Positions 1-7,748 are shown, counted from the first letter of the stretch. The stretch: DNA of 12,697 bases from Pavlovales sp. CCMP2436 (GCA_026770615.1 MU631596.1:33414-46110), one strand, 5' to 3'. Notes: generated from the sequence alone by a model not told the origin. Made by a program: numbers and translations.

Positions 1-2865
1 AAGCGTGCGCGCGCCGAGGGCTTTTGCGGCCCGGCGATCGGCCGCCCCCGCCGCCCACGATTGCAACGCCGCGCTGATCTTTCCGGCGAGGCCGAGGCGA
101 AGCCCGCTGCGGATTTGAGCGCGCTCGATTGCGCCGGCGTGCCAGGCGCGCAGCGCGCGTGCCGTGGGCTTGCGCGCAGTTTGGATGCGCAGGCCGAGGG
201 CCTTCGCGGCGCCCAGCTCGGCGGCGTTCTCGCGCCAGCTGCCAACGGCGGCATGCAGCCCGCGGTGGCGCAGCGCGGCGAAGGAGGCGCGGAGCGTCTG
301 AATATGCGTCGCGCGCTTAGCTGCGCCATCTCGCCACGCGTCGAGCGCGCGCGCGGCGCCGAGCGCACGCGCGCGGCGGGCGACAGCCGTGGCGGTGCGA
401 GAGGTGGTCGCGCCGGCGCTCGCGGGGGGCGCCCACGCGCGCCACGCGCTGGCGAGCGAGCCCGCCACCCAGCCGCGCAGCGCGCGCCGCACGAGCACGG
501 CCTCGGCGAGGTCGCCGGCCCACGCACGCATCGCATCAGCGAGCTCGCGCCTCGCCCAGCGGCCGAGCGCGGCGCGGAGCGTCTGGCACCGGGCATTGCG
601 CTCGACCGCACCCGCGTGCCACGAGGCGAGCGCACGCGTCTCGTCGCCACGCACGAGCCGGACGCCGGCGGCCCGTGCGCGTGCGCGTGCGCCACGTGCT
701 GCCCACCAGCCCGACCACGAGCCGGCGAGGTGGCGGCGCGCCCAGCGCAGCCCAACGACGGTCGCCGCCGCCATCGAGGCCGCGCGCGTATCGGCCTCAG
801 CGCCCCACGCGCGCAACGCGCGCGCCTCAGCGCGGTGCGCGCGTAGCGCGCGGCGCAGCCGCCGACGCTCGTCGGCGTGCGCGGCCCACGCGTTGAGCGC
901 GGCGCGCCCGGCTCGGTTGGCAAGGGCGGCGCCCGAGCGGCGTGTCGCGCGCCGCTCGGACGTCGCAGCCCTGAGTGGCCGCCAGCCGCGCGCGAGCTCG
1001 CGGTGCGCGAACGCGTCGACGGCTTGCCGCAGCGTCGCGAGCGCCGCCTGGCGCACCGCGAGCAGCTCGAGCCAGCCGCGCCACGCGCACCCGGCCTCAC
1101 GCCGGCGGAGCGCGCGGCCCGCGCGTGTGAATAGGCGCCAGCTGCGCGAAACCGCCGACCACATGTGCCACGGGCCACGCTTGGCGCCGCCGCGCCACGC
1201 GATTGCGCCAGCGTCGAGGCCGCGCAAAGCGTCGCGAGTGCCGGCCCGCCGGTCGACCCACGCGTGAAATGCGCCACCGAGCGCGCCCGATCGGAGCCGG
1301 CCGCCAAGCGCGCGTCGCCGGCCGCGCGCGCCGCCTGCACCGTCGGCGGCCGCGTCGGCGCGCCAGAGCCCCCACGACGCGAGCACCTCGCGCCGTAGCG
1401 CGCGCGCGCCGACGAGGCGCGCCGTAGCGTGCAGCCGCGCGCTGCCGACCAGGCGCGCGAGCACGTAGCGGAATGCCCCGCGGCACGCGGCGATCAGGTA
1501 AAACTTTGCACCGATTGCGACAGAGCGCAGCCCAAAGGCCGTACCCGACCACGCGCCCATGGCGCGCGCGAGCTGCCGCCGCGCGCGGCGCAGCGAGACG
1601 ACGGCGCCGCGCCCGCGCCGCGTCGACGAGCCGGCCGCGTCGCTGACCCACAGAAAGAGGGCGCGTGCCGCCTCGCCGCGAAGCCACTGCACGACGGCCG
1701 CGTCAATGAGCCACTGCACTCTGCGGCGCCGTGCCGCACCGCGCCGCCAGCGCGAGAGCGCCGCACCGAGCAGCGCGGCGCGGCCGCTCGGCGCGCGCGC
1801 GGCGCGCGGGCGGCCACGCGCAGCCGCGTTGGCCCACGCGTCCATTGCACGCGCGAGGCGCACGGCGCGCGACTCGAGAGCCAGGTCGTCGCCCGAGCCG
1901 CCCGAGTCGTCGCCCGAGCCCGACTCGTCCGCGCCGAGCCCGTCGCGCGCAAAGCGCGGCGAGGGCGTGCGCCGGCCGCCGTGGGGTGAAGCGGTGCGCC
2001 CAAAGCGGGCCGCCGAGGAAGAGCCGTAAAAGTTGGCCGTCTCGCTCAGCTCGACGGACGCGACGCCAAATGTGCCGAGGCTCGCGCGGCCGGCGGCGGA
2101 GATGGAGCCACGCAGGCGCTCGTGCAGGTGGCTCACCATTAGCAGCGTTTGCTGCAGCTCTTCCTCAGCTCCCACCAGCCTTCGGTTGAGCGCGCCCGCC
2201 GAGACGGGCACGCCAGTTTCAGAACCGTTGAGAAGCTGGCCCTTGAGAAGGTCGACTTCTGACTCAAGCTCGCCTATGTGCCGGAGCGATTCCGCAAGCC
2301 GCTCCTGCAAGCCCATCATCCTCGTCGTGTCAAAGTGCAGATCGGAGGGCGAGGCGCCCGGCGAGGCCGGCGACCACTGCACGCGGCTGCTGCTGCTCGC
2401 GGCCACGCGCGACGGCGAACTGGTAGGGTCAGTGGCGCCACGGGGACCGGAGCCCACCCACGCGCGGAAGGGCCCGCTGCGCTGCGGTTCGGCGCCTCGG
2501 GTCGGCCTCGAGTCTAACAGTCGAGACATGCTCTCAACGCCAGCGGAGCCAAAGTGCGTGCGGCGGCGCCATCGCGCGAGACCCGCCTCGAGCGCGTGCA
2601 GCTCGGCATCGGGGTCTTCGTCGTTCGTGTAGAAATCGTCGTTGAACTCCTCGTCGCGGTAGGCGTAGCCGCCGCCGAGACCACCGCGGGAGCCGCTCGA
2701 CATGTTGGACAGGTCCTCGGCGAGAAGCTCGCTCAGCTCGGCCTCAACAGCGGCGCGCCGGGCGGCCAACACCTGCTGCGTCTGCTCGTGATGCGATGCC
2801 ACAAACTTGGCCGGCAGGCTGCCGGTCGGCGAGCGCGGCGAGCGCTGCGGCGAGCGGCGGGACAT
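1..2865 (-). CDS. Sfi1-like Trp-repeat protein, 3' end outside window
   Basis: A single uninterrupted frame of 955 codons reads from the ATG at 2865-2863 to the left edge with no stop; the upstream in-frame stop is at 2946-2944, and this is the first ATG after it. The N terminus is Ser/Pro/Arg-rich (RRSPQRSPRSP), followed by an acidic stretch near residues 69-88, a predicted coiled coil at about 184-252 (LQERLAESLRHIGELESEV), and a Ser/Gly/Asp linker near 308-325. From residue 345 onward the protein is Ala/Arg-rich and carries 32 Trp. The last ones, W811, W844, W877, W908 and W937, are 29-33 residues apart in contexts such as ALDAWRDG and ALRAWHAG. A Trp-anchored helical repeat of about 33 residues is the signature of Sfi1, the centrin-binding scaffold of spindle poles and basal bodies. 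Assignment rests on periodicity and not on an alignment; strong GC pressure also favours Ala, Arg and Trp codons. It is divergent from the SKA3-like gene. No intron is needed, unlike its neighbours. Confidence 0.7.
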   Translation of the reverse strand, partial: MSRRSPQRSPRSPTGSLPAKFVASHHEQTQQVLAARRAAVEAELSELLAEDLSNMSSGSRGGLGGGYAYRDEEFNDDFYTNDEDPDAELHALEAGLARWRRRTHFGSAGVESMSRLLDSRPTRGAEPQRSGPFRAWVGSGPRGATDPTSSPSRVAASSSSRVQWSPASPGASPSDLHFDTTRMMGLQERLAESLRHIGELESEVDLLKGQLLNGSETGVPVSAGALNRRLVGAEEELQQTLLMVSHLHERLRGSISAAGRASLGTFGVASVELSETANFYGSSSAARFGRTASPHGGRRTPSPRFARDGLGADESGSGDDSGGSGDDLALESRAVRLARAMDAWANAAARGRPRAARAPSGRAALLGAALSRWRRGAARRRRVQWLIDAAVVQWLRGEAARALFLWVSDAAGSSTRRGRGAVVSLRRARRQLARAMGAWSGTAFGLRSVAIGAKFYLIAACRGAFRYVLARLVGSARLHATARLVGARALRREVLASWGLWRADAAADGAGGARGRRRALGGRLRSGALGGAFHAWVDRRAGTRDALRGLDAGAIAWRGGAKRGPWHMWSAVSRSWRLFTRAGRALRRREAGCAWRGWLELLAVRQAALATLRQAVDAFAHRELARGWRPLRAATSERRATRRSGAALANRAGRAALNAWAAHADERRRLRRALRAHRAEARALRAWGAEADTRAASMAAATVVGLRWARRHLAGSWSGWWAARGARARARAAGVRLVRGDETRALASWHAGAVERNARCQTLRAALGRWARRELADAMRAWAGDLAEAVLVRRALRGWVAGSLASAWRAWAPPASAGATTSRTATAVARRARALGAARALDAWRDGAAKRATHIQTLRASFAALRHRGLHAAVGSWRENAAELGAAKALGLRIQTARKPTARALRAWHAGAIERAQIRSGLRLGLAGKISAALQSWAAGAADRRAAKALGARTL

Positions 2866-2922
2866 CTCGGCTCCCCGTGAGTCTCGGGAGTCGTTGACCT
2901 TAGAGAGCTCGAGCTGTTCGGC

Positions 2923-2930
2923 TTTCGCGC
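2923..2930 (+). promoter_or_regulatory. E2F/DP-type site TTTCGCGC
   Basis: TTTCGCGC is a perfect match to the E2F consensus TTTSSCGC and lies 58 bp upstream of the Sfi1-like start codon. E2F/DP factors drive G1/S and cell-division genes in animals, plants and algae. The site is short and its use here is inferred. Confidence 0.45.
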
Positions 2931-2998
2931 GAGATCTCGAGTTTTAAAATCGGACATAACAGCAGCACAAAAAGTCCGTGGTAACCTAAGCTGGGCAC

Positions 2999-3024
2999 CG
3001 TGTTGTACAGAGCGGTACAACACG
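2999..3024. repeat. Perfect 10-bp inverted repeat in the divergent promoter
   Basis: CGTGTTGTAC at 2999-3008 and GTACAACACG at 3015-3024 are exact reverse complements around a 6-nt spacer (AGAGCG). It could be a dimeric protein-binding site or a 5' UTR hairpin; the sequence does not decide between them. Confidence 0.6.
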
Positions 3025-3246
3025 CAGCTCAGGCGTTTGAGTAGCTGAGGAGTGCCCGCATTGGATTGTCTTGTAAGGTAGTCGTTTGTATATTTTATTT
3101 TAATTTTTTCTCCAGCAGCCCGGTACTCGCAGCCCAGCTCGTCGCACACGTATGGCCGGCCTCGGCCGCATGCCTCAAATCAGCAGCCCGGCCGCACTCA
3201 GAAGTCAAGCAGAGCGCTCCATTCAACGGCAACGAGGACCTCGAGC

Positions 3247-3254
3247 GCGCCAAA
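3247..3254 (-). promoter_or_regulatory. E2F/DP-type site TTTGGCGC
   Basis: The plus strand reads GCGCCAAA, which is TTTGGCGC on the minus strand, again a perfect TTTSSCGC octamer. It lies 116 bp upstream of the SKA3-like start codon. Having one perfect octamer near each start of a divergent pair is more suggestive than either alone. Confidence 0.45.
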
Positions 3255-3370
3255 ATTATTTGAACGAAGTCGATTTAGTTTTTGATGCTTCCTGCAGCTC
3301 GAGCGCTCGGGCAGGTGCGAGAAGCCCACGAGAGCGCAGTTGACGCGGCCTCGGCCCAAACCGCCGGCAG

Positions 3371-5378
3371 ATGTCGGCGATGCGCAACCAGCTAGAGACC
3401 GCGCACTGCGACTTCTTCGCGCACTTCCGCGACCGCATGCACTGGCTCTCGACCGAGACGAAGGCGCTCAGCACCGCCGTCTCGCGCCCGCCGCTCTCCA
3501 GCGCAAACGGCGGGTACGCTCGGTCCCTGCTTGAGCGCGAGGTCACGCTGACCGTCGGCGAGCTCGAGAAGCGCACGCGCCGTCTGCGCGAGCAGGTGGG
3601 CTACGCCCCAGCTTCGAAGATGCTGGCCGAAGCGCAGGCGCTCTTTGAGTGCAACGAGTCGGCGTTCGCGCGCGTGGAGGACGCAATCGCCCCGTACGGA
3701 TACGTGGCCATCGATCGTCCAGACACACCGCCTCGCGCGGTAGCTCGCGCGTCGCCCGGCTTAGCGGCCGTGCTCGAGCCGCAGCTGCCGTCCTCGCCCG
3801 CGTGGGAGGGCGTCGCGCTGACGGGCGCGGCCGACGACATCGGTTCGCCCGCGACGCAGCCGGGCTTCTCCACTGGCATTGGCTACCAGGCGGGCCCTCC
3901 CTCCAGCTCGCTGCTCGCCGCCACTCCGGCAGCCGGCGAGGAGAACCTGCCGCCCTCGCCGGGCCTCTCGCTCGAGTCGCTCGGCCTCTCCGAGCATTCG
4001 CTGCGCGTCGTCGCCGCAAGTGCGCACGCGCGCGCGCTCGTCGCCAACTCGTCGCTCATGACCCCAGGCTCAAAGCCCTCCGCCCGGCCCAACTCAAAAT
4101 CGTCGCGCCGCCCGCACGCGTCGTCTACGGGCACCTCGCCTCGGAGCGCGGCGCAGCCTGGCGCCCCATCGCCCGGCCTTGTCCACAGCCCGCTCGCATC
4201 CTCACTCGCGCCCTCGCATGGTAAAGGGAGAGCACGCTGTGCCAGACCCCCCTCCCAAGGGGACGCTCCCGCCGCGCCGCGTCCAGCCCCCCCCCCTCCC
4301 CTCTCCCCATCCCCCATTCCATCCCCCCTGCTGACACTTGCGCGCACGCGCTCGCCACTGTCATCGCGCGCAGGTGCTTCGGTCCGGCGGGGAGCCCCGC
4401 CTCACCTGCAGCCGAGCTCGCGTACGACTTCGCAGGTTGCGCCGCGCGCCTCGCCGCGCGCCTCGCCGCGCGCCTCGCCGCGCGCCTCGCCCACCAGCAT
4501 CCAGATGCCCAGCAGCTCTCCGCGCCTGCTCGGCTCGGGAGCCTCGTCCCGCACGCGCGGCCTCGCCCCGCGCTCCCTGCTCCGCGATGCCTCGGGTTCT
4601 CCATCGAGCGCCGCCCCGTCTACCCGCAGCCCCTCGCCGCGCCCCCGCACACCGACCGCCGCGCCCGCGCCACGCGCGCACACGTCGCCGGTGCGTATGC
4701 CCGACGAGGACGCGCTGCCCTCGCCGCCGTCGCTCTCGCCGCTGCGCACGACCGCACTCGCCCACGTGCCTCCGACCGAGCAGGTGACGAGCGCGCCCGC
4801 GCCGGCCGCGCAGAGTAGCAACAGCGCTGACCTGTTCGACTTCAGCAAATTCATGCCGCTAGCAACGAGCCCTGCGGCGACCGCGCGGGCGGCGGCGGAG
4901 GCTGAGGAGCACACCTCCCCGCTCGCGCTGCCCGCGGGCACGCCCCGGCTGTTGGCGATCACCCCCGCGGAGTATGGGCGCGCGCCCTCTTTCCTGCGCT
5001 CGCAGTTCCAGTTTGTTGAGCTCAACGCGCACCTCGAGCAAATTAACGCAGCCGTCGCCGCTCGCATCCGAGAGGGCTCGCCTGTGCCCGTCGACGTTTG
5101 GAGCGCTGAGGCGGTTGCCGCTGCGACCGGGCTTGCGCCGCTTTCGGGCGTAGGCGAGGCTGGTGAGCGCTGCGCTGCATCCGCGCCTCATACCTACCCC
5201 CGGTCATCACGTCTCACGCTGCCACTCCTCCGCTATGAACCCCCTCCCACTCCCCCGGGGCTGCTTGCCAGGTGTCTCCGAGCTGTGCGTCAAGGCACTG
5301 CTCCTCTTCCTCGTCAATGCCGGGCGCGCGCTCGCGGAGCGGCAGGGAACTACCACCTGCTACCGGCTTGCCCTCTAA
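3371..5378 (+). CDS. SKA3: SKA3-like kinetochore protein with winged-helix C terminus
   Basis: Proposed exons are 3371-4220, 4374-5162 and 5272-5378, giving 581 aa with a stop at 5376-5378. SKA complexes couple kinetochores to spindle microtubules. The helical N terminus (about 1-112) contains LLEREVTLTVGELEKRTR and ends in a PYGY motif (Y109-Y111), the place where SKA3 N-terminal coiled coils end with a YGY. Residues 200-212 (SLESLGLSEHSL) match the LExxGISEY-type motif of SKA3. A long Ser/Pro/Arg-rich disordered region with many SP/TP sites follows, compatible with CDK phosphorylation as known for human SKA3. The C terminus (about 476-581) begins ITPAEYGRAPSFLRSQ, runs through LNAHLEQINAAV, and after the second splice ends KALLLFLVNAGRALAERQ...YRLAL. 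This is the pattern of the SKA1-type microtubule-binding winged helix. Human SKA3 lacks that domain; from memory, plant-type SKA3 proteins retain one, so SKA3 is preferred over SKA1. Without the second splice the frame continues to 5422 with an unrelated tail. Confidence 0.68.
4221..4373 (+). other. Probable intron 1 of the SKA3-like gene
   Basis: The donor is G|GTAAAG at 4221 and the acceptor GCGCGCAG at 4373; length is 153 nt, phase 1. The interior is strongly C-rich (runs of 10, 4, 4 and 5 C around 4287-4315) with a CTGAC branch-like motif near 4331. Because 153 is a multiple of three and the segment has no stop, it could also be read through, adding 51 residues. The composition and splice signals make an intron more likely. 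Confidence 0.6.
4442..4489 (+). repeat. Four 12-bp tandem repeats encoding (PRAS)n
   Basis: The unit CCGCGCGCCTCG occurs four times in a row in exon 2 of the SKA3-like gene. It is in frame and encodes PRAS repeats within the disordered region. Each unit creates an SP dipeptide at its junction, so copy number changes the number of potential proline-directed phosphosites. Confidence 0.85.
5163..5271 (+). other. Probable intron 2 of the SKA3-like gene
   Basis: The donor is CTG|GTGAGC at 5163 and the acceptor CTTGCCAG at 5271; length is 109 nt, phase 1, C-rich before the acceptor. Splicing replaces a low-complexity tail with a short ending that completes the winged-helix domain (KALLLFLVNAGRALAERQ then YRLAL and stop). 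That gain of a family-like end is the main evidence for this intron. Confidence 0.72.
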
Positions 5379-5429
5379 ATCGGCGAGTGCAGCCCCATTG
5401 GCAGTGTGGTCTCCGGGCGTAGACTAATC

Positions 5430-5800
5430 TGCAAACACGCCCAGCAATAGCGGCGCGCGGCGCGACAGCCGAACAAGTAATTAGTTACTATCTAATACAC
5501 TTCAACCGTTCGTTACTCAAAAGTTCAACCGTTTAAATAATAACGACAATTTTTTTAAATATTTTGAATAACACATTATTCAATTTTAATTTAAGTTACC
5601 CATAATTATCTAAATAGTTAGAAAGTAGTTAAGTTCACAGTTAACTTCAGTTAGTAAAATTTATTATATAACCAAAGAAGAGCCAATAATACCGCCATCA
5701 AATTAGTTCTCTTATTTCCCAAACAAAAAGCAAATAAGACCGACGGAATAATTAGTTGATGCACATTTTTTTTATTTATACGATTGTTAACTAGTCGTGC
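5430..5800. other. AT-rich intergenic island between convergent genes
   Basis: About 370 bp of very AT-rich DNA lies between the stop of the SKA3-like gene and the stop of the ubiquitin-like gene, both of which are GC-rich. It must carry at least parts of both 3' UTRs. Variants of TAGTTA recur throughout, and TTCAACCGTT is repeated at 5501-5510 and 5524-5533. I found no terminal inverted repeats or open frame, so an inserted element is possible but not shown. Confidence 0.6.
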
Positions 5801-5850
5801 TCTTTAGTTACAAAGTGACAAACCCTTTGGTCAGCAGAGTGGACGATTCG

Positions 5851-6932
5851 TCACTTCTTCTTGCCTTTGCCGTCAGCTTTGCCCTTCTTCTCCGCCTTCG
5901 CCGGCAGGGGCTCCGGGTCACGATCGAATGGAAACGGTCTCTTAATATCGACGAAGACGAGATCGTCGTGCAAAACGCCCAAATCAGCGACCAAACTCTC
6001 CTCAGCCAATGGCAGACCGCCATAGAATACGCGCACGTCGGCCAGCTCGACACGGCATTCGACGAGCGACTCGGCTGCCGCGACGCCACCGACCGTGCCG
6101 GTGTGCAAATTCGTCATCACCATGCCCCCCTTGTCCTTCTTGCCGCCTCCGCCGCCGCCCGAAGCCTTGACCAGCTGCGCCGCAAAGGAAGGGGTGGGGG
6201 TCGGTGGGTGAGGGCACTGTTTGGTGGGTGCGGGAGAGGGCGCGGGAGAAAGCACGCACGGGGTCATGGAGCACACACCTGATGGCCCCGCTTGAAGACC
6301 AGGGTGTCAGCCTCGGGCTTCCAGTTCTCGACGGCAATGAAGGTGATGGGTGTGTGCAGGTGCGCGTGCACTGCCTTGCGCAGCTCCCCCGCCGTCGTCT
6401 CCGCGGTGACGATGAGGTCAAAAGCCGCCACCTTGTTGCTGGCTATTCTAACTTTGCGCAGCGGTGTCGCCTGGCGCAGCTCGGCCAGCTCCATGTGCGT
6501 CCACGCGGCAGTCGTGAGCATCAACTCTGAGTTTGTGATTAACCTGCAGCGCAGCCAGTCCAGAGGTAGGGGGTTAGCGTGCAGCAGGCTGCCGCCAGCC
6601 GGCTTACTTCGAGCTGGGTTGGGTAGGGGCGTACGGGCAGGGGGGGGGGGGTGGTCGTACCTGTAGTCCATCAGCGTCTTGGAAGCGTCGCTGAGCTCTT
6701 TACCCCAGAAGTTGAGGATTATCCTCTGCCGCCTGGAGAGCGCGAGGCGGTGATAGAGCAGCTCCGTCAACTCTCCTACCGTCGTGCTTTCCGAGAGGTC
6801 CGACCCCATCGCGAGCTCAAGGCGCGAGTTTGCGTGCATGCCCATGGCGTTATTCGGGCGCAGCACCGAGATGCGCTCGGGCGGCTTCGGCCTCGCCTCG
6901 AGCAGCCCGTCCGAGAGTTGCGTGAACGGCAT
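5851..6932 (-). CDS. Tandem ubiquitin-like domain protein
   Basis: Proposed exons on the minus strand are 6932-6661, 6543-6279 and 6174-5851, giving 286 aa. Residues about 37-102 show a complete ubiquitin-like pattern: SRLELAMG, then STTVGELTELLYHRLALS, QRIILNFWGKELSDASKTLM, DYRLITNSELMLTT. This matches the beta hairpin, helix, Q-x-L/I-x-F-x-GK-x-L-x-D turn and final strand of ubiquitin folds. The first splice falls inside the DYR/LIT strand and joins it cleanly. A second copy appears to start at about 121 (KVRIASNKVAAFDLIV, ETTAGELRKAVHAHL). Another ubiquitin-like ending lies at about 225-256 (VRVFYGGLPLAEESLVADLG, LVFVDI) after a Gly-rich linker at 185-196. No C-terminal GG is present, so it is not a conjugated modifier; the tail is Lys-rich (KAEKKGKADGKGKKK). 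The frame extends upstream to an ATG at 7070, but 6932 is preferred because domain-like sequence starts there. Function is not recognised. Confidence 0.68.
6175..6278 (-). other. Probable intron 2 of the ubiquitin-like gene
   Basis: On the minus strand the donor is CAG|GTGTGT (6278) and the acceptor TTGCGGCGCAG (6175); length is 104 nt, phase 0. Because 104 is not a multiple of three, the splice is needed to move from the frame ending VFKRGHQ to the frame starting LVKASGG. The interior is C-rich on the sense strand; its plus-strand complement at 6191-6214 has four G runs of three or more with short loops. Confidence 0.72.
6544..6660 (-). other. Probable intron 1 of the ubiquitin-like gene
   Basis: On the minus strand the donor is CAG|GTACGA (6660) and the acceptor GCGCTGCAG (6544); length is 117 nt, phase 2. 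A run of 12 C lies a few bases after the donor (12 G on the plus strand, 6640-6651). Removing it joins DY|R to LITNSELML and restores a continuous ubiquitin-like strand. It is also stop-free and a multiple of three. Confidence 0.75.
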
Positions 6933-7130
6933 GCGTGCTCGGTGACGCGATCTGCACGATCTGCCGGTATGACCTGTCTGCCGCTGAGAGAACGCACGTA
7001 CGCCGCAGCTGTTCTCGTTCCCCGCGCGAACCTGCGGCGCGAACAATGGCAGAAAGACGTTACAGTACACTACGCGGAAACCGCGACGTTGCGCCAGTCC
7101 GAAAACCTCACCGGACCATCCAATCGGGGG
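6933..7130. promoter_or_regulatory. Upstream region of the ubiquitin-like gene
   Basis: This stretch precedes the chosen ATG of the minus-strand gene. It stays open in that frame up to about 7070, so it may be 5' UTR or an N-terminal extension. I see no TATA box or recognisable factor site. Confidence 0.3.
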
Positions 7131-7560
7131 CTAGCAACTCACAAGTGAGTGGGAGTTCACTATGTGAGTTAACTGACAACTCCCAATCCCAACCACAATC
7201 CGCCAGTGACCCGTGACTGGGTGTTAAAATCACAGCAACTCACGGTCTTACCCAATCACTGGTAAGTTAACTGTAAATTGACACCAACTGGCGCCAACTG
7301 ACGTTTAAAGCCTAACATGTTTCTCTATGTGGCGAGTGCGAGCTGCTGATCTCATAGGTCGCTTGGTTTTAGACCAATATTTGAATTCAGGCGGCCCGTG
7401 AGTTAACGCATAAGCTCTGTGAGATAAGTCACCAACTCGCACTCGCACTCGCACTCACCAACTCTGGAAAATGCTCAACTCCCACTCACACGCACTCCCA
7501 GGCAATCACAAGCCCCCCTTGCGTTGCCACTCCCACTCCCACTCCCACTCACTGATTCAA
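7131..7560. repeat. Degenerate CACTC/AACTCAC simple-repeat region
   Basis: No gene is visible. The sequence is built from variants of AACTCAC and CACTCC. It includes three ACTCGC units near 7437-7454, four CACTCC units near 7528-7552, and the perfect palindrome ACTCAC-AA-GTGAGT at about 7138-7151. GTTAACTG occurs twice, near 7166 and 7266. This looks like an aged microsatellite in which both orientations of the unit occur. Confidence 0.6.
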
Positions 7561-7660
7561 ATGTTGTGAATTACGAGCTCTGCTTCTTTTCCCTTTCTCG
7601 ACCTAGTCAGTGAGTGAACAACACCTATTGAACCATGCTGAGCCGCCATTTATAATTCAG

Positions 7661-7748
7661 ACTGGCTAACCCAGCGCTGGTTGTCCGCCTCTTCTCCGAC
7701 CTGCACTCGGGACGGTTTGTGGAGAGCGAGCGCGCCTTGCAATTCTGA
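7661..7748 (+). pseudogene. Exon-like scrap with terminal stop
   Basis: After an acceptor-like TATAATTCAG ending at 7660, one base plus 29 codons read LANPALVVRLFSDLHSGRF VESERALQF and then TGA at 7746-7748. The GC-rich third positions differ from the flanking DNA, which suggests a coding origin. No donor exon was found and the family is unknown. It could be chance. Confidence 0.2.

Larger units (their letters stand above)
2866..3370. promoter_or_regulatory. Bidirectional promoter region between divergent genes
   Basis: These 505 bp separate the ATG of the minus-strand Sfi1-like gene from the ATG of the plus-strand SKA3-like gene and hold no credible gene. They must contain both 5' UTRs and both promoters unless undetected upstream exons exist. 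Visible elements are two E2F-type octamers, a perfect 10-bp inverted repeat, and an AT-rich patch around 3089-3112 that stands out from the GC-rich flanks. I see no clear TATA box at a convincing distance from either start codon. Confidence 0.6.

Noticed and set aside
61..2189. Many long plus-strand open frames opposite the Sfi1-like gene
   Set aside because: They are Arg/Ala low-complexity shadows produced by extreme GC content; only the minus-strand frame is continuous over the whole 2.9 kb and shows Trp periodicity and a coiled coil.
3543..5191. Minus-strand open frames opposite the SKA3-like gene
   Set aside because: They are antisense shadows without motifs; the plus strand carries the family-like ends and splice sites.
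5163..5422. Unspliced C terminus of the SKA3-like gene ending at 5422
   Set aside because: That tail is low-complexity, while splicing at 5163-5271 gives an ending that matches the winged-helix family.
7131..7560. CRISPR array
   Set aside because: The repeats are 6-7 bp degenerate units without regular spacers, and the genome is eukaryotic.
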